Made by a program: the position numbers and the translations under genes. Positions 9,677 through 20,700 of a stretch of 64,000 nucleotides of DNA are shown one piece after another. Below the pieces are notes generated by a model that worked only from the letters and a program-made list of their open reading frames with translations, was not told the DNA's origin and did not search any database. Origin of the DNA: Ancylostoma caninum (lineage: Eukaryota; Nematoda; Chromadorea; Rhabditida; Ancylostomatidae); contig JBAJFG010000559.1 in the NCBI GenBank assembly GCA_037903475.1, forward strand, positions 558,001-622,000, given 5' to 3'. Every line of letters starts with the position of its first letter. Position 1 is the first letter of the stretch.

Positions 9677-11255
9677 TTTATACCTGCTCTTACATTCTTT
9701 GTACACAATACGATCAAATGCCTGAACATGTGTATGTCTCCGTATATTTGTTTGGTTTGGAATTGTTTGCGATTCTATCTGATAAACTGTTGGGTTTACG
9801 ACCTTCCTAACTTATTCTTCTCTCGAAACTGTGAGCCAGCTTCATTTCTGGAAATACATCAAACGCATATAGCACCTTCAAAATTTAGTGTTATTTCCAG
9901 AGCTCTACAAGCGCAAGTAATTTCTTTGAGCACTGGTAGTCTTCATTATTCCTTTTTGATAGGCCGAGCTACGGTTTGTAGTGGTTCGAATGTTAGCGAC
10001 ATCAACTTTGCTTCTTCTTTTTTTGCGGGTGGGGGATAAACATGTTTGAGGTTGAATGAAGAGAAGAGGCAAAGGCTTTGACGAGGCTTTAAGAGAATGT
10101 GGAATCGCTGGCGCAGGACTGGGGAGTTAATGTGGTCGCGTAACCATGTTTTTCAATGTCGTGTTGATTGTGTCAGCGAAACATGCAGGCTATGAATAGC
10201 TGCTCTGGTAACGATGGGATTACGCCTCGATCCGTTCGCCTTGTTGGCCACTGTGCACCGTGTTGTCTAGTAGGTCTATGTAGGTAGGTTTGTGGTGGCT
10301 AGTGTCTTATATTTCCTGCATGAAATCAGTGTGAGAGCCTAACACCTCTCCGTGCATTGCAACCTGTATGCAAGTAAAGGAGTGGAAACCCCCATGAAGA
10401 AAAGAAACCTGCTATTAAAAGGAGGAAAGCAGCAGTTGAGGGGAGGATCGGAGTAGGCTTTGTACTCGACGTATCACGCTGTTTAGGCTGTGTTCATGCT
10501 GCAGATTTATCACTTATCCGAGTAGATGCTTTTCGCTCAAAACTTCGCGAGCTGTGCGTAGATGCAGGCCAGTCTCGATCTCACGTCATCAGTTTCAGGA
10601 GTCTCTTTCTTTGTGTAATATTTTTGAGACACCGAAAAGGGTGGATGTCGGAAGGGGTCAGTTTGGAGGAGTACGATGGATGGTGCACGTACATGGTTCA
10701 TTGTACTAAATGCTAGCGAGCAGAATGGGATGAAGAACCCTCATGGAGGAGGGCGCCGTCAGACCTCTTTTTTCTGATGACGACTAGGAACGCCCGAAGT
10801 TGAACTGTGTAGTCATCAGCCGCCTGTCCTTCATCCAGCAGCTCTTAGCTGAACATTCTGTGCGAGAACCACTGTCAGAGCAATGAGAGCGCTGCTCCAC
10901 TATTTTCCAGACAACACATTTTATTAGCGTTTTCAGAGAACTAAAAAAAAACAAAGAGCTGAGGTTTTGCTTGCATGCGTGAGCTCAGTCAGAGGTTTAC
11001 AATCTGAGGTATGCCTCAATCTTGCTTGGTTTCCTCTTCCAGTTGTAGTTTGCAGAGAGTACTATCTCCTGGAGATGTGTACAACAGGCCGCAGTGGTTG
11101 AGGTAACGCTACAAAGCCGCGCACTGAATTGATCGCTTTCACCCAGACAGTAGTTTTTATTGTATGCAGAATTAGTGTGACATATGCCGAATACATCCCA
11201 GCACTTTCAACATTGACCATGCTATGTCTTACTTATAGGGCACTTCGAGTGCCTC

Positions 11256-11334
11256 TTAACCCATTGACGAGGATCCAGTACTTGATAATAGGGGCGCGGC
11301 TCACCGGTGAGCCGCGTGGTCGCCAATGGGTTAA
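11256..11334. repeat. 79-bp nested palindrome flanked by TTAA
   Basis: The element opens with TTAACCCATTG and closes with CAATGGGTTAA. Its centre-right contains the perfect 22-bp palindrome CGCGGCTCACC/GGTGAGCCGCG (11295-11316). TTAA at both outer edges suggests a minimal piggyBac-type target duplication. Confidence 0.6.
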
Positions 11335-11502
11335 ATGACACTCGCTGCCACAGAGTCCAGCTCCGTAACTTAAAAAAAACGATGCCGAAGGTAAGTGAAG
11401 AGTAAACTTTATTGTGGAAACATAAAATATTGATATGCGGATCACAAGAATTTGTCGGTTTATGAGTTGAGCCAATTTACACTAACTGCCTGCGCCGATC
11501 TG

Positions 11503-11670
11503 GGCTGGGATTCATGAAGCGATAACCAAGCAAAACAACGATGGTTAGCGTGTTTGGTTACCATATAGACTACATAAAAAATGAATAAAAAATAATGCTA
11601 GGGGACGCAGGACGCGAAAATTGGTTTGTTCGCCTTGTTTCGCTTGGTTACGCATTCATGAACCCTAGCC
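11503..11670. mobile_element. MITE with ~34-bp terminal inverted repeats (family copy 1)
   Basis: The left end GGCTGGGATTCATGAAGCGA pairs with the reverse complement of the right end, TGCGTAACCAAGCGAAAC-type sequence, over about 34 bp with few mismatches. There is no coding sequence. A second copy is at 30953-31102. Confidence 0.6.
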
Positions 11671-12007
11671 TTGGAGACTTACGCTCTTCCTTCGGGAAGA
11701 CAAGTCGATGTGGAAAAGAGCACAGCCGCCACCGTTTCTGCTAATCGCAGTGGCTTCTCGGGTTCCTCGTGCCTGTTACAGTTGCCCTCAAACTCTACTC
11801 CTGGATCATATCTCTGGCTTCTTCCACCTCTTACCGACGGCTGGATGTGCGACGTAGTATAAATTGACAACACATGTAGAGCAATAATTATCGGGGAAAT
11901 GAAAAGTATCTGTTTCAAAGGCAGCACAACGAGAAAACAAAATGTGTCTTAAGCTATGTACAACAACAACAAAAACTCTTGGGAACAACTTCCAATTTTG
12001 AATGCGA

Positions 12008-15000
12008 TTAATTATATACAATGCTAGACTTTCTTTTCTTCATAAAGCTTTTTCGTTTCGATGGTTCGATCATCGCCGCATCTCGGCCAAAAAAGCTGAT
12101 TAGCTGAGGATGCAATCTGAAAGAATAGGAATTTTAATGCAGCGCCCTCTAGAGGTGAAAATTAACCCACTAGTGTGGAGAACTTCTGTACCTGAAATGC
12201 AAGGCAGTTCCTTTGGGTTGTTCGAGAATCTCCCCATCCAAGTTCCACACACCAGGATTCGTTTGATCAGCGTCTGGCTGGAAGGACCACCGCAGCACCC
12301 GGAAGCAGCACAAGGTCCGGTCAAGTTGGTACAACTACAAAACTCTTTTTGATGAGGAGATGGAGATGGAGATGCAGTTGTCTCACCCCCTTCCCTCCAT
12401 ACATAGCGACTTTCCTCATGAATTGTATGTTGTGACATCGAGAAATTCTTGGAACTAAAGCGAGATCAAGCGTTCCGTCACCGATCCCTAAATGTGATTG
12501 GATCGTACGACCATTAGGAAATCCACTGAGGCATAAGCCCGTATCAGTAGTTTTTTTAATGATATATTTTCTGTTCCAGAAACATTCGCTACGAGAACGC
12601 AAATCACTGCGTTACTGAAGGTTCTTCACTACTTTTTAATGCCTCCTTGAAAGTGCAAGTTGTTGTTGAGAGGAAGGCATTGAAATACCAAAAAATTACC
12701 CCCCCCCCCCTCCCCCAATCAATGCGGTTAGATAGATTTCTGTGTATATAATAAGAACCAATTTTAAAAACTGAAAATCCCATACCACCGACTATATTGT
12801 TGATGAAATGACTCTAACGCCAAAAATTTGAATTTGAACAAGATGTTAGGCCCGGATGAGTCTTTGGAAGGATGGGTAATCTTATGCCAACAGGTGTGAT
12901 TACCCATAGTAGTTAAGTGTAAACAAAAGTGTAAACAACCTCATGTATGGGTAAGCATGTTGATAACTACCCGGTAAAGGGTAAATTCGGGTACTTGGAC
13001 ACGTTTAACATGTGTAATTTCAATGATGCAACAGGTCCTGGCTGAAAATCTTCAGTTGCGACCCTTGTTTCGGCTTGGCTTGTGCATTCTGTCAATCCGC
13101 TTCCGAAATAACAGTCATTATGCATTATGTGGAAAAAAGGAGCTTCTCTATTCCCAGTCTACACCATTTCAAGCCTACTGGTATAATTCGCCTTGCATTT
13201 TTTCTTTTCTTCCCAAGTGAACCTCAATTTTTTGTCCTCCTCCTTTTTAGGTAGTGAAAAGATGATAAATCTATTCCGACGAAACGAAGATCGATTTTAC
13301 AAATCTGGTATTCTATGGTCTCTTTTGAAGAAAACTGAATTGATAGGACACTTCGGCGTCAATCGTTGCCACACAACTGAAAACAAGGCCGCCCCAACGC
13401 GGCGCAGCAGATCTGCTGGGCGTTGCGGTTCTCGGGCATGATAGGGAGTGTTGATTTGCTTGTATCTTCCATCTCTAGTTTCTTTATGCCTGTGTATTCA
13501 ACTAACAGCAATCCTGATCACGTCCGAGAACCACAGCGCCATCTGGTCTGCCGCGTCGCATAAGTGGTGCGGGCGACCTAGTTTCCAGGTATGCAATAAC
13601 GAGTAAAGTTCCCTATATGTGATGTTTTCTAATCTCTCTACAGAAAAAGAAATTCAAATGTTATTCCATAGATATTACCGGTGAACGGCGCCAGTCCATA
13701 GGGCGTGAATGGAGTGACGGTTGGGATTACGCAGCAGATCACATGCGTGAATTCCGCGTGCCAGTGGTAATCATACCGAGGCGAGGAGACCGGGGAGACT
13801 GGCGACTGTGAATCACTGCTGAAATTTCACGAATTACAGCATGTTCCAGTAGTATAGAAAATCATCTTGACCTCGATTTCTTGTCACAAGCTTCGCAAGG
13901 AGTGAGACATGGAGGGAGGAGCTGGTTCGGATCCTCTGTTTCCTTCCGCGATAACGTGAATGACACTATTCCCTTGTAGATCGGATGCCGTATGGTAGTT
14001 CTTAGTGCTGAAAGAAACCCTTTCTTAGAAGTACTGAAGTTTTGCCAGGGAGGACTCACCGCTCCACTGGTATCGAATTGGACCCAGCCATCGGTAGCGT
14101 TCAGAGTCTCGCAGCACGTCGCCTAACCAGCCGTACGAGATCGCATTAGCCGAAATTCGCAGAAGATGGTTATTTTTGTGCACCGTACACACATCCACGT
14201 TGCATTCGGAACCTGCGACGGAATTTCATTAGAAAGGCGACGGGCGTTTGGTGCCCCACTTATCATAATAATGTCACTGTAAATGCTTAGCTCACGTAGT
14301 CACTTCAAGCTATCGCTATACTTGACGTGGAGTATAGCAGCCTGACTTGGCGACACAGATTCTGATGCGTATCGATTACCAGTGGCTCGTGCAGCAGCGA
14401 CCTCAGCGATGTTTGCCCAAAATCAGTTGGTGGTGAGAAATATTCGTGGGTAGAAAACTGGGTATGTTCCGGTAAATTAGTAGAAAAAGGGCGTGATCAA
14501 TCAAAGAACGGCAACTTGACTAACACCAGAATTATCTTCAATTTTTTTTGGAAAGCTCCGGAAAAAAGAACTTAAAAAAATGATCTAATCTAGGAGATTT
14601 ACCTGATTTATGAAGCAGTTTTGCAAAATCACTCGATTCATTGATTATTGGATCCCAGGTTTCGTTGTGAGTTATCGAGTGCGTTATACCGAAAGGGCAG
14701 CGCGGTGCAGCCCCGCGACTGGTCAATTCATCCAACTGGTCAATCACAGAGCTCGACCGCGCCGCCCACACCAGGTATAACGCTCCATAACCCCCGAGGT
14801 GTTTGAGCCTCGGCATTACATTCAGACTTGATTTCAGCCTCTGACGAAGGGGAAGACGCCAAATAAAGGAGTTTTAACAGTCTAGTGCACCGGCTTGTAT
14901 AAATACTCGACCCTTTCTCGAGGCCGCCCTCCCCCCCCCCCCTTTCCCATCTGTTCTGCACCCACCATTGGTGTCGCAGTCGATGTCGCTGGCAATGATG

Positions 15001-17711
15001 ACACAGGGTTGCTATACTCCACGTACATAGAGTACAACGACATATTTATCCTTAGTGAAGAGATGGAATTTGGACAGAAGGTGGAAAAACAGTGCCCACC
15101 AATGGCGATATGAACCGCAGCGGTAGCGTAGTCAGCCGTCTCGTGCACCGTGCTTACAATGGAGTTCGCTGAACCCGCACCAATAATTCCGAAGCGGATG
15201 TGTGGGGTCTGCAGCTGGTCCGAGTCGGGGTCGTCTATATTCGTTCCTGGAATTGACAATAATAAACAAACACCTTGCTCCAGGTAACCGTGAGAAAACT
15301 ACCGGCTTCCAGTTGGGTTCTAAGAAGAGCGCCCGAGAGGAGTTCGTTGAACAGACCATCTCCACCTACTGAAACCTGAATGAGCACATATACGTATGAC
15401 AGGCATCGGCTATCGAGCACGCGCTTGCGCAGCGGTCTTGAGGTTTGATCTTACCAGTCCATCAATGGACTGCCATTGCTCCGCCGACATCTCCAGAATA
15501 TAGTCACGTGCATGATTTGCTCGCTGCGTGAGGATCACTTCAAACTTGAGACCTGGAGTGAGCTTGAAGAATGTCTCTACCTGAAGAGGAGAAACTCGTC
15601 CAGAAGTTGTGTATAATCAAGGAAGTTGTTGCGTGCTTGGTTCTGGCACATTCTGACATGAACCACGGAAACCTTCACCTTTTGTTGTGAACTGTTAGAG
15701 CCAAACTAATTGTCCATCACTGTTCTCGGGTCAAGCTAGGCTTCGTGAAAGGGCAAAAAGGAGAGAAAGCTCCATCTGGAGTCCGATCAGAGGTCTGAAA
15801 AACTTTGGCGGGAAATTGGGACGGGGTTGCAATCGGTGCAATGATCGTGTTTAGGTTGGTATTGATATATAGTGCCATAATATCTTACAGATTCCTTCAT
15901 TGAATCCTTCTTCATCGACTTTCATGGGTTTCTGTCACCGCCACACTCAAAGGGGTTCTCACTCTAACTTTGACCCCAAAAAAGCCCGAGTTGCCACCTA
16001 TACTCATCACACAGGTTCTAATTGTAGTTAGAACTTGTGCGATGCGTGTCAGAATGTGTTAGAACCCCCACAGAACTGAGCACAACCGCATCGCGACAGC
16101 ATTGCCGAACGGTTGCGAGACGGCTCCAGCAAACGAGTGAGAACTGAACCAGAATAATAATGCGACCACAGCTTGTACAGGACTCACGTTGTTCTGGAAG
16201 ATTGATTGTGCTTTTCCTTTACCGCCGAAAGGATTTATGAACACAATTATATTCTTCGGACGGTTACGAACACCTGCAACATCTGTGATTCGGTTCAGAC
16301 AATGATCCGCGGCTGTAATACGTACCGCTGAGAGTCGCAGTTATTATGCTCTTCCAATAATCCCTTTCGGATTTTGTCTTGAAAGTCACCGGCAGCTGCT
16401 TGAGGCGCCACCGATACTTGTCTTTTTTGAAGACGAAGTTGAAGTACAGGGTTGCGTCCTCTGGGGAGACCTGCAAGGACGGAAAGATGACGGTGATGAT
16501 GCGAAGTAGCAATATCAACAAGATGAAAGCGCCATAATCACTGTATCCTCTCCTCTGCCCCGATTGCCCCCCCCCCCCCTTCCCCTTTTGCCTAATTCTT
16601 CACGCTTACGCCATTGTGCAGGCACCTTTCGCCTACGATTTGCGTGCCATCAACCCACGTATAACCTTTCTTTTTTCATTAACGGACGCATCTGAATCCC
16701 CACAGAAATCCCTGACTCCCTACAGAAATCCCACTGTTGACACTATACCCCAACTTCGTAGTTCACACCCAAGTAGCCCTCGTGGGTGCATGAATAACCC
16801 TCAATAACCCTAGTGCTGTGCAAAAGTTCAAGACTAAAGTGAAAGCAGAGTTTTCACTGCCTGGAAAGGCAATCAACAAAAAATCAAGAAAGTCCGACTT
16901 CCTAGTATTTGGACTAGTAAAACCTAACTCTGTGTTTAGACTCACCAGCTCTTCCTCTGCGATTGGGATGCCTCGCTTTATTTTCACTGGTTTTGTCCGT
17001 ACACAGAGCAACTCGTCCAACCGGTATGTAATCGAATGTCTTTGCGATGTGCTTAAACATTTCAGATGGAATACACCGCCAGCAATGTTTCTGATGCTTT
17101 TTTTCTGGCTGACTTTATGCTCTACGCGGAGTATAGCACCCTGCATCTTTGTGAGAGAACGATTTCAATATGTATTGATCACTGGCGACTCTTACAGCAG
17201 CGGCGCTGGCAATGCTTCCCCCAAAATCGATGTGGGTGACAACGCGAGGTGCTATACTTCGCGCGTGGAGTATAGCGGCAACCGTCGTGACGAGTGTCAA
17301 AATACACTGGCCTTCTGTGAAATTGTGGAAAGCAGCACGCCGAGTCCAAAGACGGCTGTCTACTGATGAAGTGGTGAGACTTAGCCATTAGAACGAAACT
17401 AGCCCAAGCGAGATCCAGAAAATTGCGCACACACACATGGCGAAAGAGTTCTAGGAACGCGACGCGCGCGTCCGCAAATGCACAAAATGCCACCTTTCTA
17501 AAGCCGAGTGCTATTCTCGATTGCTACCTGAGCGACATCTAAAAAGCTCTCACTTACTCTAGCAATTCGAACGCGAACACGTTAATGTCGCGATAGAAAA
17601 CGATCCTATGATTTTTGCCATGTGGTGAAGTGACGTCGGCAATCAGAGTTCCGTCCACTCCTTGGATCTGACTGCGGGAAGCAATCGGCACGTCGCATAC
17701 CTCGCTCTCTC
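12008..17711 (-). CDS. cerk-1: Ceramide kinase (13 exons; first exon not located)
   Basis: Ceramide kinase phosphorylates ceramide to ceramide-1-phosphate at Golgi and plasma membranes. Exons in transcript order: 17711-17558, 17051-16946, 16470-16326, 16273-16188, 15580-15455, 15375-15303, 15246-15100, 14212-14060, 14007-13872, 13818-13679, 12487-12387, 12334-12192 and 12116-12008; all phases agree and give about 539 residues, close to human CERK (537). The first three exons encode the N-terminal PH-like domain. The diacylglycerol-kinase-type catalytic domain follows with FINPFGGKGKAQ, then VGGDGLFNELLSG (~residue 208) and RFGIIGAGSANS. CLTPCEAC (~364-371) is the CXXXCXXC motif that separates ceramide kinases from sphingosine kinases. 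TPFTPYGLAP and GDGTLDLALVPR complete the C-terminal domain. The first exon found begins in mid-codon, so a short 5' exon lies upstream of 17711. Introns carry MITEs and C-tracts. Confidence 0.92.
13390..13575. repeat. Fold-back repeat related to the one at 47160-47440
   Basis: GCGTTGCGGTTCTCGGGCATG on the left and the reverse complement of CGTCCGAGAACCACAGCGCC on the right form an imperfect inverted repeat of about 65 bp per arm. The same GGCGCTGTGGTT and CCGCACCAC blocks occur in the fold-back at 47160-47440. It lies in a ceramide kinase intron. Confidence 0.5.
14315..15035. mobile_element. MITE with palindromic ends (family copy 1), apparently split by a nested insertion
   Basis: The ends GCTATACTTGACGTGGAGTA (14315) and GCTATACTCCACGTACATAG (15011) are inverted relative to each other. 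The outer ~120 bp on the left and ~75 bp on the right resemble the compact copy at 17121-17275, while about 500 bp in the middle (near 14435-14955) do not, which suggests an insertion inside the MITE. The middle includes a run of twelve C. It lies wholly in a ceramide kinase intron. Confidence 0.5.
17121..17275. mobile_element. MITE with palindromic ends (family copy 2)
   Basis: This ~155-bp element starts with TCTACGCGGAGTATAGCACC and ends with GGTGCTATACTTCGCGCGTG then GAGTA. The ends are inverted repeats of about 26 bp, and the right end is itself a near-palindrome. It lies in the intron between the first two recovered exons of the ceramide kinase gene. Confidence 0.6.
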
Positions 17712-20700
17712 CTGAAGCATAATATCATCTCTTTTTTCCCTAGAGCTCGTTATTAACGAATCCACGAGGGCGTGCTCAACCGGTTGCGCACGCGATGTTA
17801 GTTGTACGTGATTTCGCCTACGTGCATATTTTGCTTAATCTTAGTCCATTCATTTCATTTAAATGTTGTTTGGTTTTCCTTGTACGGGGCACCTTCATTG
17901 CACTCAATAACCAAATAAATAAACATGAAATTTACGTGACGCAGATATCAGGGGCTCCATCATAATTTGGTACGTATGAAAGCATAAACATGGGTGGGCT
18001 TTTGTATCCTACGATCCAAAACAAAAACCTTCTCAGCTGGTATTCGCTCCGTCAACAGACTCACAGTTATCCGCGGAAAACACTTGAACTTGGTGAGTAT
18101 GAATGGGACGGGGTTGCACGTAAATGAAACATTTCAGAGATGGGGAGAAGCTATAACATCTTTCTAGACAACCCACAAATTTCGTCGAAATCTAATTGAG
18201 CGGTAGTTTTTAAAACAACGTAACTATGCAGCTGCATTCTAGGACGGCTAATTTTATTATATTGATGGCCACTGTGTAATATGTATATTGATAGTTACTA
18301 TAGGCACCCTTGTCAATCATGTGAACCCCTATACATCGTTATTGGCCCAGTGAAAATGAATAAATAACTTCAGGAGCAAGAAAGAAAATATCTGCTTATT
18401 CAAGTAAACATGGAGTTTTGAGTAGCACTGTAAGTTCCGGAATTCGCACCATTGCCTAATCAAAGGTTAATGAAATGTCCGCAGAATTGTTGATACATTG
18501 CACGAATATTGTATTGACAGTTTTCAACGTCGTGTCTACAATGTTGACTCAGCCGACTTCTTCACAAAATACGAAGAACACTCATCCCAAAAACATTTCG
18601 TTGAAGTGATTCATAACAATGGCGGCAATCGGAAACAGAAAGGGCGTCATTGATGTGTTTCTGCAAAACTGGTACCAAATCAATTATTTCACTTTTCTGG
18701 AAATATCAAACTAGAATGTTTATTGGCCTATTATCTTTTTGCGCACGAAATGGTTCATCGAAAATGATCAGCAATATACGTGTACTAGTTCAAGGGGTTT
18801 TTCACCAACCCACTTGTCTAGTTATAGTGTGATCGAGACTACTTCGAGATAGAAACATCAAAAAGTAGCATTACATGGGAATAGACTGTAGGCTAACACA
18901 TTACCCCCACTCCCCCGCGTGTTCACTATGCATAAGAACGGGTTGTTGCGGAATATCTCCTTTTCATCCTGCTCAAACATTTGGCCACTTACATTGCTGA
19001 GGTCGTGTAAGTATGAAAACGGAATTGTGAGCAAGAATTTTGAAGTGTCCAAATGATCCGTCGATTCATTCGATATCTTCTGCATCAAAACAAGATGAAA
19101 AAGATGTCACGTAGTAGATTTGTTGCGAATCATGCGTAAGTTGCCTCAACACACTATGTATAGTAAAATGAAAAGTATCGATTAAGGACAAGAGGCAGTT
19201 TCGGTAATTGAGGCATTCAGAAGGATAAGGTTACAGGATTCACCTAGATTTATGGTGGATATTAGATAATGTAGAGCTATGAAAATCCGATAAATTCAAT
19301 TATCTCTATAGAAGCAGAAAAAAAAAACACAAACTCTGCAGACGTTCCTTTGCTACTTACAGGATTATTGGCCCTCCTTTTTCTGAAGATAGTGATCTAT
19401 CGAATTTAAACAAAATGCCAGTGACTTAGGTGAGAGCAGTCACGTCTAAACCCAAGATATCAATGCAGATCTGGTCACTACCATGATTCCGTCAAACGGG
19501 AAAAATCCAGACCCCTCCCATTCTGAAATGTCCAGTATCAACTGAGCAGAAATCTGCAACCATTACCTTGCCCCGATATCATTTGTAAGTCAACTTCTAG
19601 GCTTATAATTCAAAACTCAGTTCTAAATTTGGACCACATTAAAAATTCCAACCTTAGTGTGCTGCGTATCGACAGCGCACTAGCAGTCGTTGCGTCAAAT
19701 GACTTATTTTTTGCACATGCACTAGGAGGTAGTCTTTTATGTATAGTAAGATTAGAGTTTTCTACTCCTTGGAGACCGAATACTCGAATATCGAGTATAT
19801 CAACTACATTATTCTATCAACATACTACCATTTAGCTTGCAATTCCAACCAGCCGTGCTTTCTTGCCACTTCCTGCTTTTTGCCAGCACTAATTGACATT
19901 ACTGCAAGCCACTAAATGAAATTAAGTTTCCCTTAATGGGTGAAGACTTTGCAAAAAAGCAAAGTACTGCAACCTACATGTTCAGTGGGTTTTTGTGAGG
20001 GTGTGACCTTACTCCGGAAGCGCATAAAAACACTGTCGCTGACAAGGAAGCCTCTGCTCCTAACAGATCTGATCATTCCTGATTCCCATACGGAATTTAA
20101 TACCTGTAGTTGTGTCTGCATGAGCTAGCGATAGAAGGGAAGTCTTCGATAGTGAACCGTCGAAGATTACCGAGTAAGCAGTACACTATGTATGTATGTA
20201 CCTCCTACTATTTTTCTTCGTAAAAAAAACGCTCGATGGAGAAAGACTTCAGCGTGATTCATTTAAATGTGTATGACGCTAAATGGCTGCGTCTAGGGAC
20301 GGTTGTTGAGTGGCCTTGATGACTAAGATGAGCAGATGAAGAAACAAAAGAGAAAACAATTTCGTGAGGGAGTCAGCGACAAAATGAATTCTCAAAGAAT
20401 AAAGAGCAGTATGTTTCTCGCATCCGCATCTGAGATGCAAGCACATTGCAAAGAGAGAAGACCGTATATTCTTAGTGAAAATTTTACGATTATACATATC
20501 CTAAGAGATGTTGTACGTGTACGTATGCTTGTAAGACAAAGCATTCAAGCAAAAGCACCCAGTATCTTTCTGGGAACCTCAAATATGTCGACTGCTGTTC
20601 AAGTTTTGCTGAGGTTAAAGCTCTAAACTGCAAGATCCAATCAATGTTTCGTTGCTAAGTTCGGAATTTTAAAAACGTTACTTTTCAATTGTTTGGATTC

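Larger units (their letters stand above)
9677..12007. other. Intergenic region between ubl-5 and the ceramide kinase gene
   Basis: The convergent 3' ends of ubl-5 (+) and the ceramide kinase gene (-) bound this 2.3-kb stretch. It holds a 79-bp TTAA-flanked palindrome (11256-11334) and a MITE (11503-11670). I find no exon with convincing coding character. Confidence 0.45.

Noticed and set aside
13643..13768. Open + strand stretch with acceptor-like and donor-like edges (KKKFKCYSID...)
   Set aside because: It is the antisense of a ceramide kinase exon (13818-13679, -) that fits homology and phase on both sides.
14538..14816. Open frames in the ceramide kinase intron
   Set aside because: They lie in the foreign middle part of an interrupted MITE and resemble no protein.
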